Below are positions 21,501 to 36,402 of a stretch of DNA of 64,000 nucleotides, in pieces. The translations under genes were made by a program, and so were the position numbers. The DNA comes from Diploptera punctata (Eukaryota; Arthropoda; Insecta; Blattodea; Blaberidae), in contig JASPKZ010004202.1 in the NCBI GenBank assembly GCA_030220185.1, positions 872,001 to 936,000 of the forward strand, written 5' to 3'. Each line of letters starts with the position of its first letter. Within the stretch, counting starts at the first letter, position 1. The notes below the pieces were generated by a model. That model was not told where the DNA came from, searched no databases, and saw only the letters and a list, made by a program, of their open reading frames with translations.

Positions 21501-24500
21501 CACTTACTTATCACTCCCTAACGCTGATCCAACCAGCGATAACCCAAAAACAGCGATAGAAAAATCATAGACTAAGTAATATACTCTGTGGAGAAAATAG
21601 CAGTTAGCATCACAATATTGTCTAACAGTGTCATAATATGTGATTTGCATATTTAAATAAATACTTCAAAATTGTCTAATAATGTTATAAAAATTGTTTG
21701 AAAAAGTTGAAAATATTAAACGATGTTAGTAAATACAGAAGAAGAGCTATAGTTTATAACAATATAACTGAAAAAATCAAGCGCTAGTAGAAGTGCAGTT
21801 GAGCCCCTATTTCTTCTAAATCCAATACCATTATATAGTACAATTTTTTATTTATCGAGTAACTTCTGATAGTACGATAAAGTATCAGAACAATATCAAT
21901 TTTTGCTGGAAAATGGCTATTGATCGGCAATTTTTTATTTACATTAGTAGCGAACTACAATAACCAAAAGAACACGAATTGTGTAATACGGAAACATTCC
22001 ATTTATCTGAGATCTGTTCTTGACGTCATAATTACAGGATAACAAAAGACAGCGAGCTGACAGATATAGTATCTTTCAATTTTTTGTACGGGTGTTTGTC
22101 ACTGAACTCCTCCTAAACAACTGAATCGATTTTGATGATTTTTTTTTGTATGTGCATGATTGGGTCCCTTGATGATTTAGATTCACAATTGGACCCTCTA
22201 AAACCATTAGGTGTAGGAGTTAATCTGAAGTGAAAATTTAAAAATCGCTCCAGCGGTCAGACTTTTTGATGTTTAACAACGAAACTCAATATATCTTATT
22301 AAAACAAACCGAGGTAGTATTATCCAAAAACAAGCGAAATCCGACAATTATAAATGGAGATTACCTAAAATCCGAAAACAAAAACTATCTAAACGACTGG
22401 ACCTATTTTGAAGAATGTTTTTGTGTGTCTGATTGGGTCCCTGGATGGTTTAGATTCACAATTGGACCCTCTAAAACCATTAGGTGTAGGAGTTCACCTG
22501 AAGTGAAAATTTAAAAATCTCTCTAGCGGTCAGACTTTTCGAGTTTCACAACGAAACTCAATGCTATTAAATAAAGCGAAGTAGATATTATCCAAAAATG
22601 TGCGAAACCCTACAATAACAAGTGGAGATCACCTGAAAATCCGAAATTAAAAACTGCCTAAACGACTGGACCGATTTTGATGAATTTTTCTGTGTGTTTG
22701 AGTGGGTCCCTGAATGGTTTAAATTCGCAATTGGACTCGGTAGGTGGGACTGCGATCGGGTTATGGGTATTCTTTAATGTCAGATGTGTAGTCATCTCCA
22801 TCGACATATTCCGCGCGACAACAACATGACGCACGCCTCTTGAGCCAAAACAGATGGCAGTGAGGAGTTTTCTTGCGAACTTATTTAATAATATGAAATT
22901 ACGTCTTAATCAGTGAATTTTATGTTAAAAAGTAACACGTTCTTATCGTCCGGCCATGACATGAGAATTGAATGTTCCGACAGGACAACGTGTGCCGGGT
23001 TCACTAGTTAATTAAGTATTATAAAGAGTTTTATGAGCCTTTGTTTGGCACAAGTACAATAAAGTACAATAAAACTTGAAGTAAAATAGTATATTACGAT
23101 GCGAGGTTGGGAACTGGTTTTTTTACAGAAGCGAGGAAAATATTTAAAAACTGAGCGTTTAGCGAATAGAGAAGTTTTAATTTCCGAGATTCTGTAAAAC
23201 ACTTCACAACGTACGTTGTACATTATTTTGCGCGATGGTGTTTTTCAAAATAATAAATAATAGTAAAATAATAACATCTTTGTTGGAAATATTGCATTCA
23301 TTATAAATAACTGACTAACGTTAACAGTGTGGCCAATGTATTGACTTAGGCTTTCACGGCCGGAGTTTACTATAATGATCTTGAAGATGATTTCCGGGCT
23401 GTAGACCGTGGTCTTGAGGCTTGAAGTTCCCCGAAGTTTCGCCAGAGACAAGTCTCTGGCGAAACGTCGCGGAACTTCAAGGGTCGAGACCACGGCCTAC
23501 AGCCCGGAAATCTTCTTCAAGATCATTATAGTGTGGGCAATGTTTATTAGTTGAAACTACAGGAGGCCTTGACACCCTTTGGTGAACAAAGTAGTGGCGG
23601 GCAAGCACGTATTATTTATTTTAGATTGTTTCAAATAAATTCAGTTAATTTTAAACATGCAGTATTTGTATCATATAATGTATATTAACACTACATTTTG
23701 GATATCTCGTGTACAGGGCTTCCAATATAAAACGGGACCGGCCTCACGGAGTTTCACCCGGCACGCAGTGCTGTCTCTTCCTCCCGCAATTCACCCTGCC
23801 TGCCACCCGTCCTTGGACTGTTTCTTACCTTATAGAAAATGTTGTCCTCCCGCAGTTTAACAGGCATTGTACCGAGTATAATATATTTTGTTGCTGTATG
23901 TGCAGAAGATACTGAAATCCCAACTTGTTGTGCTAATTTCGGTAATGATTTTTGTGGTGAACGTTCCAAATTTTCGCCAATTTTCGTCTAATTTTTCTTC
24001 GGTGAGAACCGTACGCCTTCGCGTTGTGTTCTTATTTGTACTGAACCAGTGGTCTCAATTGTAGTCACAAGATCGTGGATTGTCGATCTGGAAGGAGGTA
24101 TTGTCCAGGGAAGTTCGAATCAATTCCTCGCGGAACGCGACGAGCTGATTCGTATTTATAATAACATTTACACACATAAATGCGCTGCTCTAATGTCAGC
24201 TGACGTCTCATCTTTGTCGAACGATAGTAAACTGACTAGTTCAAGGACGAAGAGGCTGGCAGAGTGAAATGACGGGGACGAGAGAGAGAGCGCTGCCTGA
24301 CGGGTGAAACCCCGTGAGGCCGGTCCGGGTTTATATGGAAGCCCGGTATAAAACATTGTACGTAGTATACATAAAGGGCAATGGTTTTACTTCCCACACG
24401 TGGTTTGTAATATGCAATATTACAGTATAGTTATTTTATTACAATATAGATATTTAGGTTGGCAACCCCGAAATGTGGGAAACTGAACTTTCAATCATGG

Positions 24501-27500
24501 TCACCACTGCTGTAATACGACAAAACGGAGTATCGCCGCAAAAAGATAAATAACAGAATATAACATGTTGCCGGGATAGTGATCAGTGGCAACGAAATAA
24601 GCCAGATTTCTGTTATCGCTTGACACTGTCTTACTATGGAGGTAAAGGCAACAGGCCACTGTGGATCGCCTGGGGCGTAGCACTGTCCGGGTTGTCCTGC
24701 TTCATCCTGATGATGCCCACATCGTCTACGGACCCGGACAAAACGCACTCGCGCTAACCAAGAGTACCTGGACACACACATCTACAAACATGACCAACAA
24801 CACCGGTAAGTCTTTCCCTTTGTCCAATACCATCAGGTTGTCTCTTGTGACATTTCTAGCTTTCTGCCCTGGCACTGGTGGAACTGTAATTCACTTAGGT
24901 TGGGACACCTGGAAGAAGGAGTTGCATTATCCTGATGATATGATAGGTGGGAAAATGAAAATGGCGGGATTATAATCATTGTTCGTTGATGTTGCGTTGC
25001 GTTGAGAGGGCAAGCTACAAACGCACAATTTGAGTAGGTGTATCGTGGTCAATGTTCGTTGGCGTTTATGGCTGTTAGCTCACTCTGTTGTCAGTACCGA
25101 GAACTGCAAAAGCTGTTTGATGAACTTACGCTGATTTAATAGTGAGTGGAGAACATATTTTAATCGACTCACCTCATACATTTCAAACTTCTTTGATACC
25201 GACGGTTTCAGACAATATCATCTCCCTCTTCAGTCATGGCTTCATGATGAAATTCCGTGATTGTTGATTTCTTTAGTGACATCACCTCTTGTGCTGCCAT
25301 CTTTAGTTGGGAATCAACAATCACGGAATTTCATCAGTGGAAGCCATGCCTGAAGAAGGACATGATATTGTCTGAAACCGTCGGTATCAAGAAGTTTGAA
25401 AATGTATGAGGTGAGTCGATTAAAATATGTTCTCCACTCACTATTTATGGTATAACCTCATAATGTTTACTCTCCAATATTAATTTAAATATTACGCTGA
25501 TTTATTTGCATTTCTATGTACAGTATTTAAAGAAGGGAAATTATGTCGGCTAGAATATTATTTTATTGATACATTTTTATTAGTTACACTAATTTTATAT
25601 TTATTTGACTTTTAACTATAAATATTTTCGTAAACTTTGCAACCTGTGACTGAACTTTTTCAATTCCTCCATAAACTCCTGTCATTTATTCATAGGGTTC
25701 GGTTTTTCAAATTATTTCCCACCATTTACAATGGTTTTACATGTTTTGTAACGATTATTTCAATATATTTTTTCATGATATTGAACTGCATGAAGACGTG
25801 ACAGCCATATTGATTTTAACGAATATTCTGTGTTCCAGTGCAGCCAACATAGAGCCTGTACTAATTAACTTACACTAAATAAATTCAACGTGCTTTCCTT
25901 CACAGGTTAGAGTGCTTAAATTGCGTTAGGTTAGCTTTTAGGTGTTCGTTAAATATCGTGTATATGTTGGCTGCATCCCGTGATTCCATAGTATAAACCG
26001 ATCGTGTTTGTTGGCGCATGCGCATAGTGTGAAAAATTCGCATCACGTGTTGTAAAGTATTTAGCCAAAATTTATTAGTTTTTAAATTACGGGTGAGTCA
26101 ATGTTTTTGTAACGCATGCTACATTGTAATTCCAAACTTCCCCTCCTTCAATAATGTTGCTCAAAAATTCCCAGTCCACATTGCTTCTATGTCCGATAAC
26201 ACTGGTCAACATGATTTTTGTCTCATGAGTACCAATAGTTGTATTTAATGCAGTTTTGTATCGTGTTTTCAAATATGTATTCGGAATTCTGACATCACCC
26301 ACAGTTTTTTTATTTCAGTTTCAATTAATGGATTTAAATAATTATTTTTTAATAAACGTTTTTTCGTCCATTGTCCATTGTAAAAAAAACAAATGAGCTA
26401 ACTCAGGAGATTTCAGCTGTGGAAAAGCGATATCAAGGCAAATGGAATCCTGATATGCTGGCCGAATATTGTTGGACCATCAAGAGGGATGCTCCACAGG
26501 CGAAATATAGCAGAAAATCGTAATTTCTTACTTTCTAGGTGAGTCCGAATGTTCGAATATTGTGTAGTTAACAATGTAGAAAATATTAAAGTGTTTGAAA
26601 TTATAAATTTCTATCTCTCGGAAACCTTGTGTGATGGAGAAAACCCGATATCATATATGAATTCAGGAGAAAAAATACTATCAGAATCACATATTTTTCT
26701 TTCTAAGACAAAAAAAAAATTCCTTTTTTGTTGCTCAGTGTAAGCTGTGGTACCAATAACACAGCATTTTTCACAGATGGATATTTATTTTTTAAGCAGC
26801 TGTTAATGCTCTGGCAACCTGCAGGAGCGAGAGAATGGATCCAAAATGTGAAGATAACGAACTGGAGAATACTCCATGATGCCTCTTATACTCATCTTCC
26901 TGTCCCAGTTCGTGCTCGGGATAGGATCAACTATGTACTTCGCACTAGGACAGCCATACCTGGACGACAACGTCAAGAAGACTCAGACACCCATGCTACT
27001 AGGTATTTTTTTTCTTCTTCTTCTTCTTCACTTACAACATCTACCTCTTAATTGAATTGTGTACCTTTATGAAGTCTACATGCAGTTGATGCACAGTGCC
27101 AACATATTCCCATTTATTTTCTAAAATCTGTCTTATACTAAAAAATCTGATCTGTTGTAGACCTATTTCTTCTAAATCCACATTGATGATCTCCTATTAT
27201 GTCTTCAATTTACACACATAGTGTTCTGCCCAAGAGCAGGTCTTCCACTACAAACTCAGCATTCTCCACTCTTTCCTTAACTCAGCCTTCCTTTTTGTAT
27301 GCACATACAAACATTTATTTTAATATTGTCTATCACCTCATGTCTTTTCCTGCCTCTAACCTTCCTTCCATTGACCATTTTTCGAGGCATCCATCAGCAG
27401 CCAGTTTCTCATTAGTCAGTGGGCAACCTAATTTATTTTCCTGTTCTTTATGAGTTTGAGCATTGTTCTTCTTTCATCCACTCTGTCTAGCACATCTTTA

Positions 27501-30500
27501 TTTCTTTTAATATTTGTCTGTTCCATTTTATATGATCCATCTTTCTCCATATCCACATCTCAAAAGCTTCCAGTCGCATTTTCTCATTCCGTTGTAATGT
27601 CAAGTCTCTGCACCATACAATGCTAAACTCCACACAAAGATGTCTTCAATATAGGGAGTAAGAATTCAGTCACTTTTCAAATTTTACCTAATTTGTCATT
27701 AACTATTTTCATTATATACTGTATTTCTATGCGTGACCATATACATTTGGGTTTTACATGTCCAAATTAATTAGTTTACTATCTCAATTTAATGTATTTC
27801 AGGTTGGGTCCTGGCCTTCAGAACTCTCGGACCTGCCATTGGTCTAGGTTTAGGAGCTGCTTGTCTCAGTCTTTACATAGACCCTAGTTTGACACCCATC
27901 ATAACTAAGAGAGATCCCAGATGGCTTGGTGCCTGGTGGTTAGGTAAGTTAATGTACTTTCATATTTGAAGAGAAAAATTCTCGCCTAGACCGAGACTCG
28001 ACCCGGGACCCTTGGCTTTCCGGGCCAAGCGCTCTACCAACTGAACTACCGAGGCGAGTTACGATCTAGACGCAAATTTTTCTCTTATATACATTGTATT
28101 CGCTATCGCCAAATGCTTTTGAAACCATTGCTTCTATCTTTGCAAATGGCGGCTTCTTAGTTAAGAAGACATTTATTGGGAATTTAACATTACTTTATAA
28201 AGCTAGTAAGGCTTCTAATGATGTTTTTATTATTGATTTAACATTTCTCACTGAAAGATAAATTATATTATATGTTCTTTTAGTTTACCCTACACAATTA
28301 ATTTATTTAAAATTCTGCGTACCAAATATTAAACAAATTTTAAGCATATATTGCTAACTTATTTTCAAAGAAATGAGAACGAATTTAAAGAAACAATCCA
28401 AATTTTTACAATACCAGACAAAATAGTTCTTTTTTTTTTGCTACATTGAAGGAGTATTTAATCATGCCCCTCGTTGTGGCGACATTTTGAAGAAGTATTT
28501 AGGTCAGTTCTTCATTATTTTCCACGTTGTGGGCGCAATTTTGAAGAAGTAATTCTTTTCCCCATGTTATGACGATGTTTTGAAGCAGCTAACTCTCTTC
28601 ATTGCCCGATGTTGTAGTAACATTTTGAAGGAATAGTGTCCCAAAACAATAAATAAGAATTACTGGTTCAGGTTGGGTTTAATTTTTTTCGGTAGAGCTG
28701 GATTCTCTTCTCAAGGTCGAAATTGGTACACAGGATAGGAAAACACTTTAAAAATCACTAATAAATGATTTATGTAGAACTAGTTATAAAGTTATTCATT
28801 TTGTAGGTCCCCAGCAGATTAAGTAAATTTAAGTGGTATTATTCTTCACTGTCAATTAAAATTAAATTATTTTCTTTTCTTGAATCAACTGTTCTTCTGG
28901 TATTAAATTTCACATTTTATCAGGAGAGTTATTATAGCTTCTATCTTTGATGAAAGTTATATGCAGAATGGCTAGTGTAATTCTGTTATAATATTAAAGA
29001 ACATTATTACATCACATGATTTTATATTTAAATTCTATTGGTTAATGGTCCATTAAATACCAGGTTTAAATTTGATTGGTTAAATCAAAAAGTTAATTGT
29101 TTTTAACATCCAATCAGAATTTAGTATACTTTTATTTAAAAATATTAAGTTAAGCAGGTGTTCCTATTACAGTTATAACAGAAAGCTTTATATTTCAGAC
29201 AACAATGACTTAAGACACAATTTTAAAAGCATTATTTAGAAAGACTGTTATATAATACAATTTCTTTAATTGTTACTGAGACATTTTTTTATTCAACAAT
29301 AAACAACAATTAATTATTTAGATGTTTTTTTTTTCTTTATTTAAGTTATATTTAAATATAAAAATAATTTGAAAATATAAAATTATTAACTTTAACTTTC
29401 ATATTTATTATGGTATTAAAATACTGATATAACATGTACCTAAATTCTACACAACTGGTAGATCTAAACATAGTAGATATCTAGGACCAAAATTGTGCAA
29501 TGAATTAATTAGATCTAATCCAGAGCTAAGCAAACTGAACACACACAGATTTCAGAAAACAAATAAATAAATGAATTCAATTAAATCAATTAATTATTAT
29601 TTAACTACAGACCCACAGGGGCGAAGAGACCCAGAGAGACCCAGAAGACCTAAGAAGAGATGGAGGGATCAATTTCTATCCTGAAATGGAACAGGCCAAT
29701 GGCCTAATCCATGCCTGCAATTGATGACGATGATGAATTATTTATATATTTTACAATGGTGAAAAAGTAGTAACTTATTTTGGTTTATATTATTATTTCA
29801 TGTGGGCTTTAAATGCACAAATGAAAAAAAAAATTACTCGCCACTGAAATGGACTACTGGAGACGTGCTTCAAGAATATCCAGGAAGGATAAAATCAGAA
29901 ATTCATATATAAAAGAAAAAATTCAGGTACAATATTCAATATTAGATTTTATAAAGAAGAAACAATTAAATTGGTACGGACACATTAGAAGGATGGAAGA
30001 AGGAAGACTACCTAAGATAATCATGGATTGGGAACCACAGGTAAGAAAAAAGAAGGGTAGACCAAATATTACGTGGATTCAGGGAATCAATGAAACTAAA
30101 AGGGAATGGGAAAATAGAAGAAGATATATGGATGAACAGACAAGAATGGAAAAATGTGTTGAAACAAATGTGTAGTTAACTGTGAACATGGGTACCAGAA
30201 AAATGTATATTCATTGTAAAAGACGGAATAATAAAAAAAATTATTATTTCATAACATACTCTGTACATAAATTAAATCAGTTATGCCAAAAATATAATTT
30301 TAAAATATCAAAAGAAAAATAAAAATTATGGCGATCTTGAAGAAGATTTCCAGGCTGTAGGCCGTGGTCTTGAGGCTTGAAGTTCCCCTCAACTTCAAGC
30401 CTCAAAACCACGGCCTACAGCCCAGAAATCTTCTTCAAGATCATTGTAATAACTCCGGCCGTGAAAGCCTAAGTCAATGCAAAAACTATGGCATTTTGGG

Positions 30501-33500
30501 GAAAAGAACATATAAGATCAAAAATCATAATAGACAACAAACCTCTGGAACAAGTAACAAATTTTAATTATTTGGATTATAATTTTACTATAAACACAAA
30601 AACTGAAAGTGACGTAAATATGAAACTGTCAAGATTTCAAATGATATGCGGAACTATACATAAAACATTAAAGAACAAAACAAGAAGAGATACTAGATTC
30701 AAGTTTTATAAAACTTGGCAGTTCCTGCATTACTTTATGGGAGTGAAACTTGGGTAATGACCAAAAAATTACAAAGTAGAATACAAAGCGCAGAAATGAA
30801 CTTCCTTAGAAGAACAAAAGACTGCACAAGATTGGATCGGATAAAGAATGAAGATATAAGAACAGAGTTAAATATATATACAATGAATGATAAAATCAAT
30901 GAGGAAATTATGAAAAAATTGGATGTAGAACCCATTCTTCACCATATACAAACTACCAGAATAACTGGAAAGCCCATCTTCAACAAATGCCATCTCATAG
31001 AATTCCAAAAGCCATACTTTGCTACTGCCCCCAAGGCAAAAGATCACTGGGACGTCCAAAAAAGTGCTGGATGGAAAATTTCCTCTTTGAGACCGTAACA
31101 GGCCACACGGCCTAATACTTGCATGGATGATGATGATGATGATAAAATCAAAGAATATAGAGATAAATGGTTTAGACGTGTAGAAAGAATGAACGTAACA
31201 AGATTACCAAAAGCAGCATTTAACTACAAGCCAAGAGGTTCAAGGAATGTAGGAAGGCCAGTGAAAAGATGGACAGAACAACTGTGAGGCGGAATAGGCA
31301 ATTTGCCAGCCCGTGAAGTGAAGAAGAAGAAAATTACTTCCTAACGTATTTAATTGCTTTCTTCAGTTTGGTATTAATCTATTATATATTATTTTGTTTA
31401 TATCATTCTCTTTGCATTAATTCTTTGTGTGTTAGAGTTCTATGTTTTGAAATTTTCTCCTACATTTTTGTTTTTGTTTTATATTATTTCCTAATGTATT
31501 TAATAATCATCTTCAGTTAAATATTAATCTATTTTGCATTGTTTTGTCTATTTTATTCTCCTTTGTATGATTTTTAAATTTTTTTAAGCGCCACAATTTA
31601 TTTAAAATCTTGAAACTGGTTCCTAAATGTATACATTTAGTTTCCCCTCTACCCTTAAGCAAAACTTTACAATGTACATATTGTATATATATTATTTGTG
31701 TAACTGAAATGCACCCGAGCACCAGCACTTGTTAATACTGTCTACAACATTTATTTGTGAATAAAATTTATCATAAGTAATGCCACGAGTGATTACCAGT
31801 TTATCTAGAGAATTTGGAAATCAAGAGTGGGATTTGTTAGGACTATTTAACGAATAAAATTAAGCTCTTTACTCACAAATCATTATTTAAATATAGTTAT
31901 TTCAAAATATTTATATATTTAATGTAAACAGTGATGTTTGAAAACAAATGAGAAAAATTTTTTTTTATGTTTCGTCTGTTTATCACTGCAACCAGATCAT
32001 ATTTATTGCCAAATAGAATCGCAATATTGTAAGAATCCCACCCTAGTGGCAAAAAAAGAAACACATCATTACAGTTATTAATTAATTTCTGATGTTCTAT
32101 GATGAAAATATGTCAATTATAATTTTTCTGCAACGTTAATTCCTGGGGAATAATACGTTTAAGAAAGTGCAAACAGCGGTATCTTCTTTTTATGGTAAAA
32201 TCAACTGCTACGAATGTTTTTCTATTATATCTCGCAAGCAGAATCTGGTTACATTTGTGCACTATATATATATACAATCTGGGAGCCACTTCATGAAATA
32301 AAAGCAATAAAATGAAAGTGATAAAGTCGAGGAGAAAAACGACTGTGATTGGTTGTAAATCAAAATTCACTGAAATGTGATTGGTCATTGACTGCCATTT
32401 GAGGCATGAGTTAAATAGCCATTAGAAAAACTTGAGCACCCAATCTCAGTATTTCTTTAATATGAAATCCATGACGATAGAAGTTGCAGATAATAATTAA
32501 TTGTGCTTTGTTGTGTAAAGGTTGGATCATCTTGGGAACGTCAATGCTAGCATTCTCCTTCATGATAGCCATGTTTCCGAAACAACTACAGAAGAAAGAC
32601 TCAAACAGGAACTCTGGCGCTTCTGTGGAACAAACACCGCTGCCACATGAGGAACAACCACTCACCAAGGCCATGCTCTCTGACTTCATGCCAAATGATC
32701 CCATCCCCTCAACAAAACAAGAAAAAACTCTGAAAGAAACTTCAGAAAAAGTCGAAGGTAATAACTAATTACTTCAATATATTATTCTTTATTATTTGCT
32801 TGTCATGGTGGAGTGGCTTGCATGCTTAAATGATCCCGAGAGCTATGCCGGCGGTAGCATTGCTGCCAATAGGGTTACCCATGCCGGACTGGTCGAAGGT
32901 GATAAGCCAGACGAAAAATGTACCTTGGTCGAAAGAGTGACGATCTTTCACCGTAAAAATACAACCATCAAGAAATGTGGACATGGGTTCCATTGGGGTA
33001 AAATTTTCCGGAGGTCAAATAGTCCCCCATTCAGATCTCCGGGCAGGGACTACTTCAGGGAACCCATGCCAAAGGCTCAAACACAGGGATATGTTCCTAG
33101 GACATGTTCCGAGAATCAAACCCAGGATCTCATAAACAGAAGTCAGAAATGCTGACCACTAGCCCATGAGGCTGGATTAATTTTTTTATATTTTTTTATT
33201 TAACAGGTTTTTAAAACTCATAACTTCCTAAGAACTTTATTCTCAAATACTCATACTCTTTCCTCCTCCCTTAAAGTAAGAGTCCTTGTTTCACACCCAT
33301 ATAATATAACGGGTAGAATAATGGTTTTATATATTTTCAGTTTAAACGTTTTATTAGAGAAGTTGGGACATCAAGAGTCCCTGTAATGCATAATAGCATG
33401 CATTTCCAGAATTGAGCCTATGTTTGATTTCTTTGTACATTCTCATTCCTCTTTGTAATTATTGTTCCTAGGTATTTGTAATCAGCCACTACATCAAAAT

Positions 33501-36363
33501 TTCCCTCATTTGTAATTAACTGCCCTTCTTCTTCTTCTTCCTTCCAAGTATTAGACCAAGGCTGTTACGATCCTACAGAAAATTTTCCCTCCAGCGTTTC
33601 ATAGGACAGCCCAGTGACCTTCGTCCTATTGGTATATAATTATAAACAGCTTTGGGGATCCGATTTGAACTCATTCTTTCAAGATGGTGTTTCCAATTTA
33701 GTTGGTACTGTTTAATATATTCCACAACTGGCATAGTCTTCAATTCTTTTAAGATATCGGTGTTCCTTTTCCGATCCCATCTGGTGTAACCCGCTGTTCT
33801 GCGCATGAATCTCATTTCACAAGCCGTTATTCTGCTTTCATGTTGTCTTTTTAGTGTCCATGCTTCACTATCATAGGTCAACACTGGTCTAGCCAAAGTG
33901 TTATATAAACATAATCTGGTGTTTTTTGTGCAAGGGATGGTTTCATAATTTATATATTAAATTTGGGAATTTTTAACATTATGAGGTTCAATTAATAATA
34001 ATTAAATGAATCGTGATTTTTTCTTACCTCATACATCTATGTTTCTTTAAACACAGCACTGCAGTATCGGCGACACTTTGTCGTCATCGTCGCCGATACT
34101 GCAGTGCTGTGTTTAAAGAAACATAGATGTATGAGGTAAGAAAAAATCACGATTCATTTAATTATTATTATGGTTTCATTACTTGATTAATAATAAATTA
34201 ATTAGCTGTCCATTTCCATTATATAATGTATTTCTTTGTTGCAAAGATATATTTAGTGTTATTAATGTTTACTTCCAGTTCCAATTCCTTAGTGTTACTC
34301 AACAGAGTATCTCCTCGCCATCACCTAATAATACTGCATCATCAGCAGACGATATAATTATATAAAGTACTTGTATTCTAAAGTGGAATGTTATGTACAG
34401 ATTTTCCAACTGCATTGAAGAGGCTACTGAAGAACAAACTTCTCATGACCAACATTACGGCCAGTATATTCTACATTCTGGCAGCCTCAGCATACATGAC
34501 CTACATGATCAAGTACTTAGAAACACAATTTCAACAGTCTGCTTCTGGAGCTAACCTCATAGCAGGTAATTCATATATAATATTTAATTTTAGGAAGTGA
34601 TATTTTGAGGTTATTTTAATTATATTATAACACATAAGAAATATTAAAAATGGGGAAATAGAAAAATCTGCAGTTGCTGCTCATGTTTGGTCTGAAAAAC
34701 ATAATATAAATTCGGACACTAAATTATTAAAACAGTTAGAAAATAAAAAAGAGCTGACTATTTGGGAAAAAATCTATATTCAGGTCCCGCGCCGTAGCCG
34801 AGCGGTTAAGGTAGGAAGCCTTGGCGCAGAGCTACGGGACTTGCACTGGTTCAAGTCTCCATGGGGGAAGAAATTTTCTCATGGTATTTCGGTCAGTTAT
34901 GGGACCGGTGCCCACCCAGCATCGTGAGGTAATTGGTAGCTACAATAAGTAGCGGCTCCAGGTTGAGGAACCAGCTATAACGGCTGGGGGACTCAACATG
35001 CTAACCACATGTCACCCCTACACTGGCTGTTGATCATCTACCTCTGTGATTGACACATGTGGATGTGAAGGGCCAGCAGCCGGCTGGTAAAAGGGCAACC
35101 ACTGAAAAGTGGAAAGACCCTCAATCGGAATCTATATTCAGAAGAACAAAAACAGAGTTATGAATTTTGAAATACCGACAGAGCGTGACCTTGTTTGGAG
35201 GTTCTTCAGCCAACCACAGGATGGAGCTGACATCGACATCCAGGTTGTGCAACATAATGCAACATAAATCAAACCAGCCTGGACAAGCTGACAATAAAAC
35301 AGAATTGTTTTGAAACATGTCCAAGAACAAATCAACATTAATATTGAGGTAAGATGTTCAGACTAAAAATAATATAATTCATATATTCACATATTTGATA
35401 CAAGTATTGTGATAGATTTTAAAACTTAAAATAAAATTCTTTTTACCTTATGTCGTATCCTGTCTTCTAATTGAACTGGTTTTGTAACCTTAGTGGTTAC
35501 ATCTTCAGTAGTTACACGACCTGCCCGATGTTCAGTCATCCACAAGCACTGCTTTATACTCCATCTGTCATGGACTGATGAACATCCCAATCAAATCAAC
35601 TTCTCCAGGAATTTCAAAATTCATTAATTTTTCTTTCCTAGTTTTTTGAATGTGTATTTTTCCCCAAACAGTGAGTTACTTAGGTTTTTCTGTTTGTTTT
35701 ATTAAACTAGCCTTTCTTTTAATTTGATGTTTTTCTGACCAAGCATGAGTGGCTACTGCTCATTTTTAACATTCTTAAGACGTTCCTTCACTCTGTTTTC
35801 AAATTTATTTATATTTTCCTTTAAATTTTATCATAAGTAATGCCACAAGTGATTTCCAAATTATCGATAAATTCACGACTCACAAAGTGAGAAGTGAATT
35901 TATCTAGAGAATTTGGAAACCAAGAGTGACATTTGTTAGGGCTGTTTAACAAATAAAATAAGCTGTTTACTCACAAATCGTTATTTAAATATAGTTATTT
36001 TAAAATATTTATATATTAATGTAAACAGCGATGTTTGAAAACAAATGAGAAACGTTTCTTATGTTTCACTTGTTCATCACTGCAACCAGATCATATTATT
36101 AATTGCCAAAGGATTGCAATATTGTAAGAATGCACATCCTAGTGGAGAAAAAATGAAACACATCAAACTGTTTATAACCAACATTCTATGTCCTATGATG
36201 TAAATATGTCAATTATATTTTTCTGGAACGTAAATTCCTGGGAAATAATATGTTCAAGAAAGTACAAAACAATGGTTTCCTTTTTTTTTTTTTTTGTGGT
36301 ATAATCAATTGCTACAAATGTTTTTATATTATATCCTGCAAGCACTGTCTGGTTACATTCATG

Positions 36364-36402
<39 letters not shown>

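Larger units (their letters stand above)
25140..25443. mobile_element. Hammerhead foldback, family B
   Basis: Arms of about 100 bp (25140-25245 and 25340-25443) are near-perfect inverted copies beginning GTGAGTGGAGAACATATTTT. The centre holds a second inverted pair (AATTCCGTGATTGTTGA). Hammerhead-like cores point outward. Confidence 0.75.
33190..34365 (-). mobile_element. LINE-P copy carrying two nested insertions
   Basis: LINE-P tail on the minus strand at 33225-33528 (YLGTIIT, YGCETRTL region) resumes at 34197-34365 (LGLEVNINNTKYIFATKK; decayed ADD box at 34335-34350). Between them sit a LINE-V piece (33530-33905) and a family-C hammerhead foldback. Confidence 0.8.

Noticed and set aside
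24661..24975. Open frame of 104 codons taken as one exon
   Set aside because: It joins the third frame segment of Oatp exon 2 to intronic SINE-X sequence by reading through the donor at 24806.
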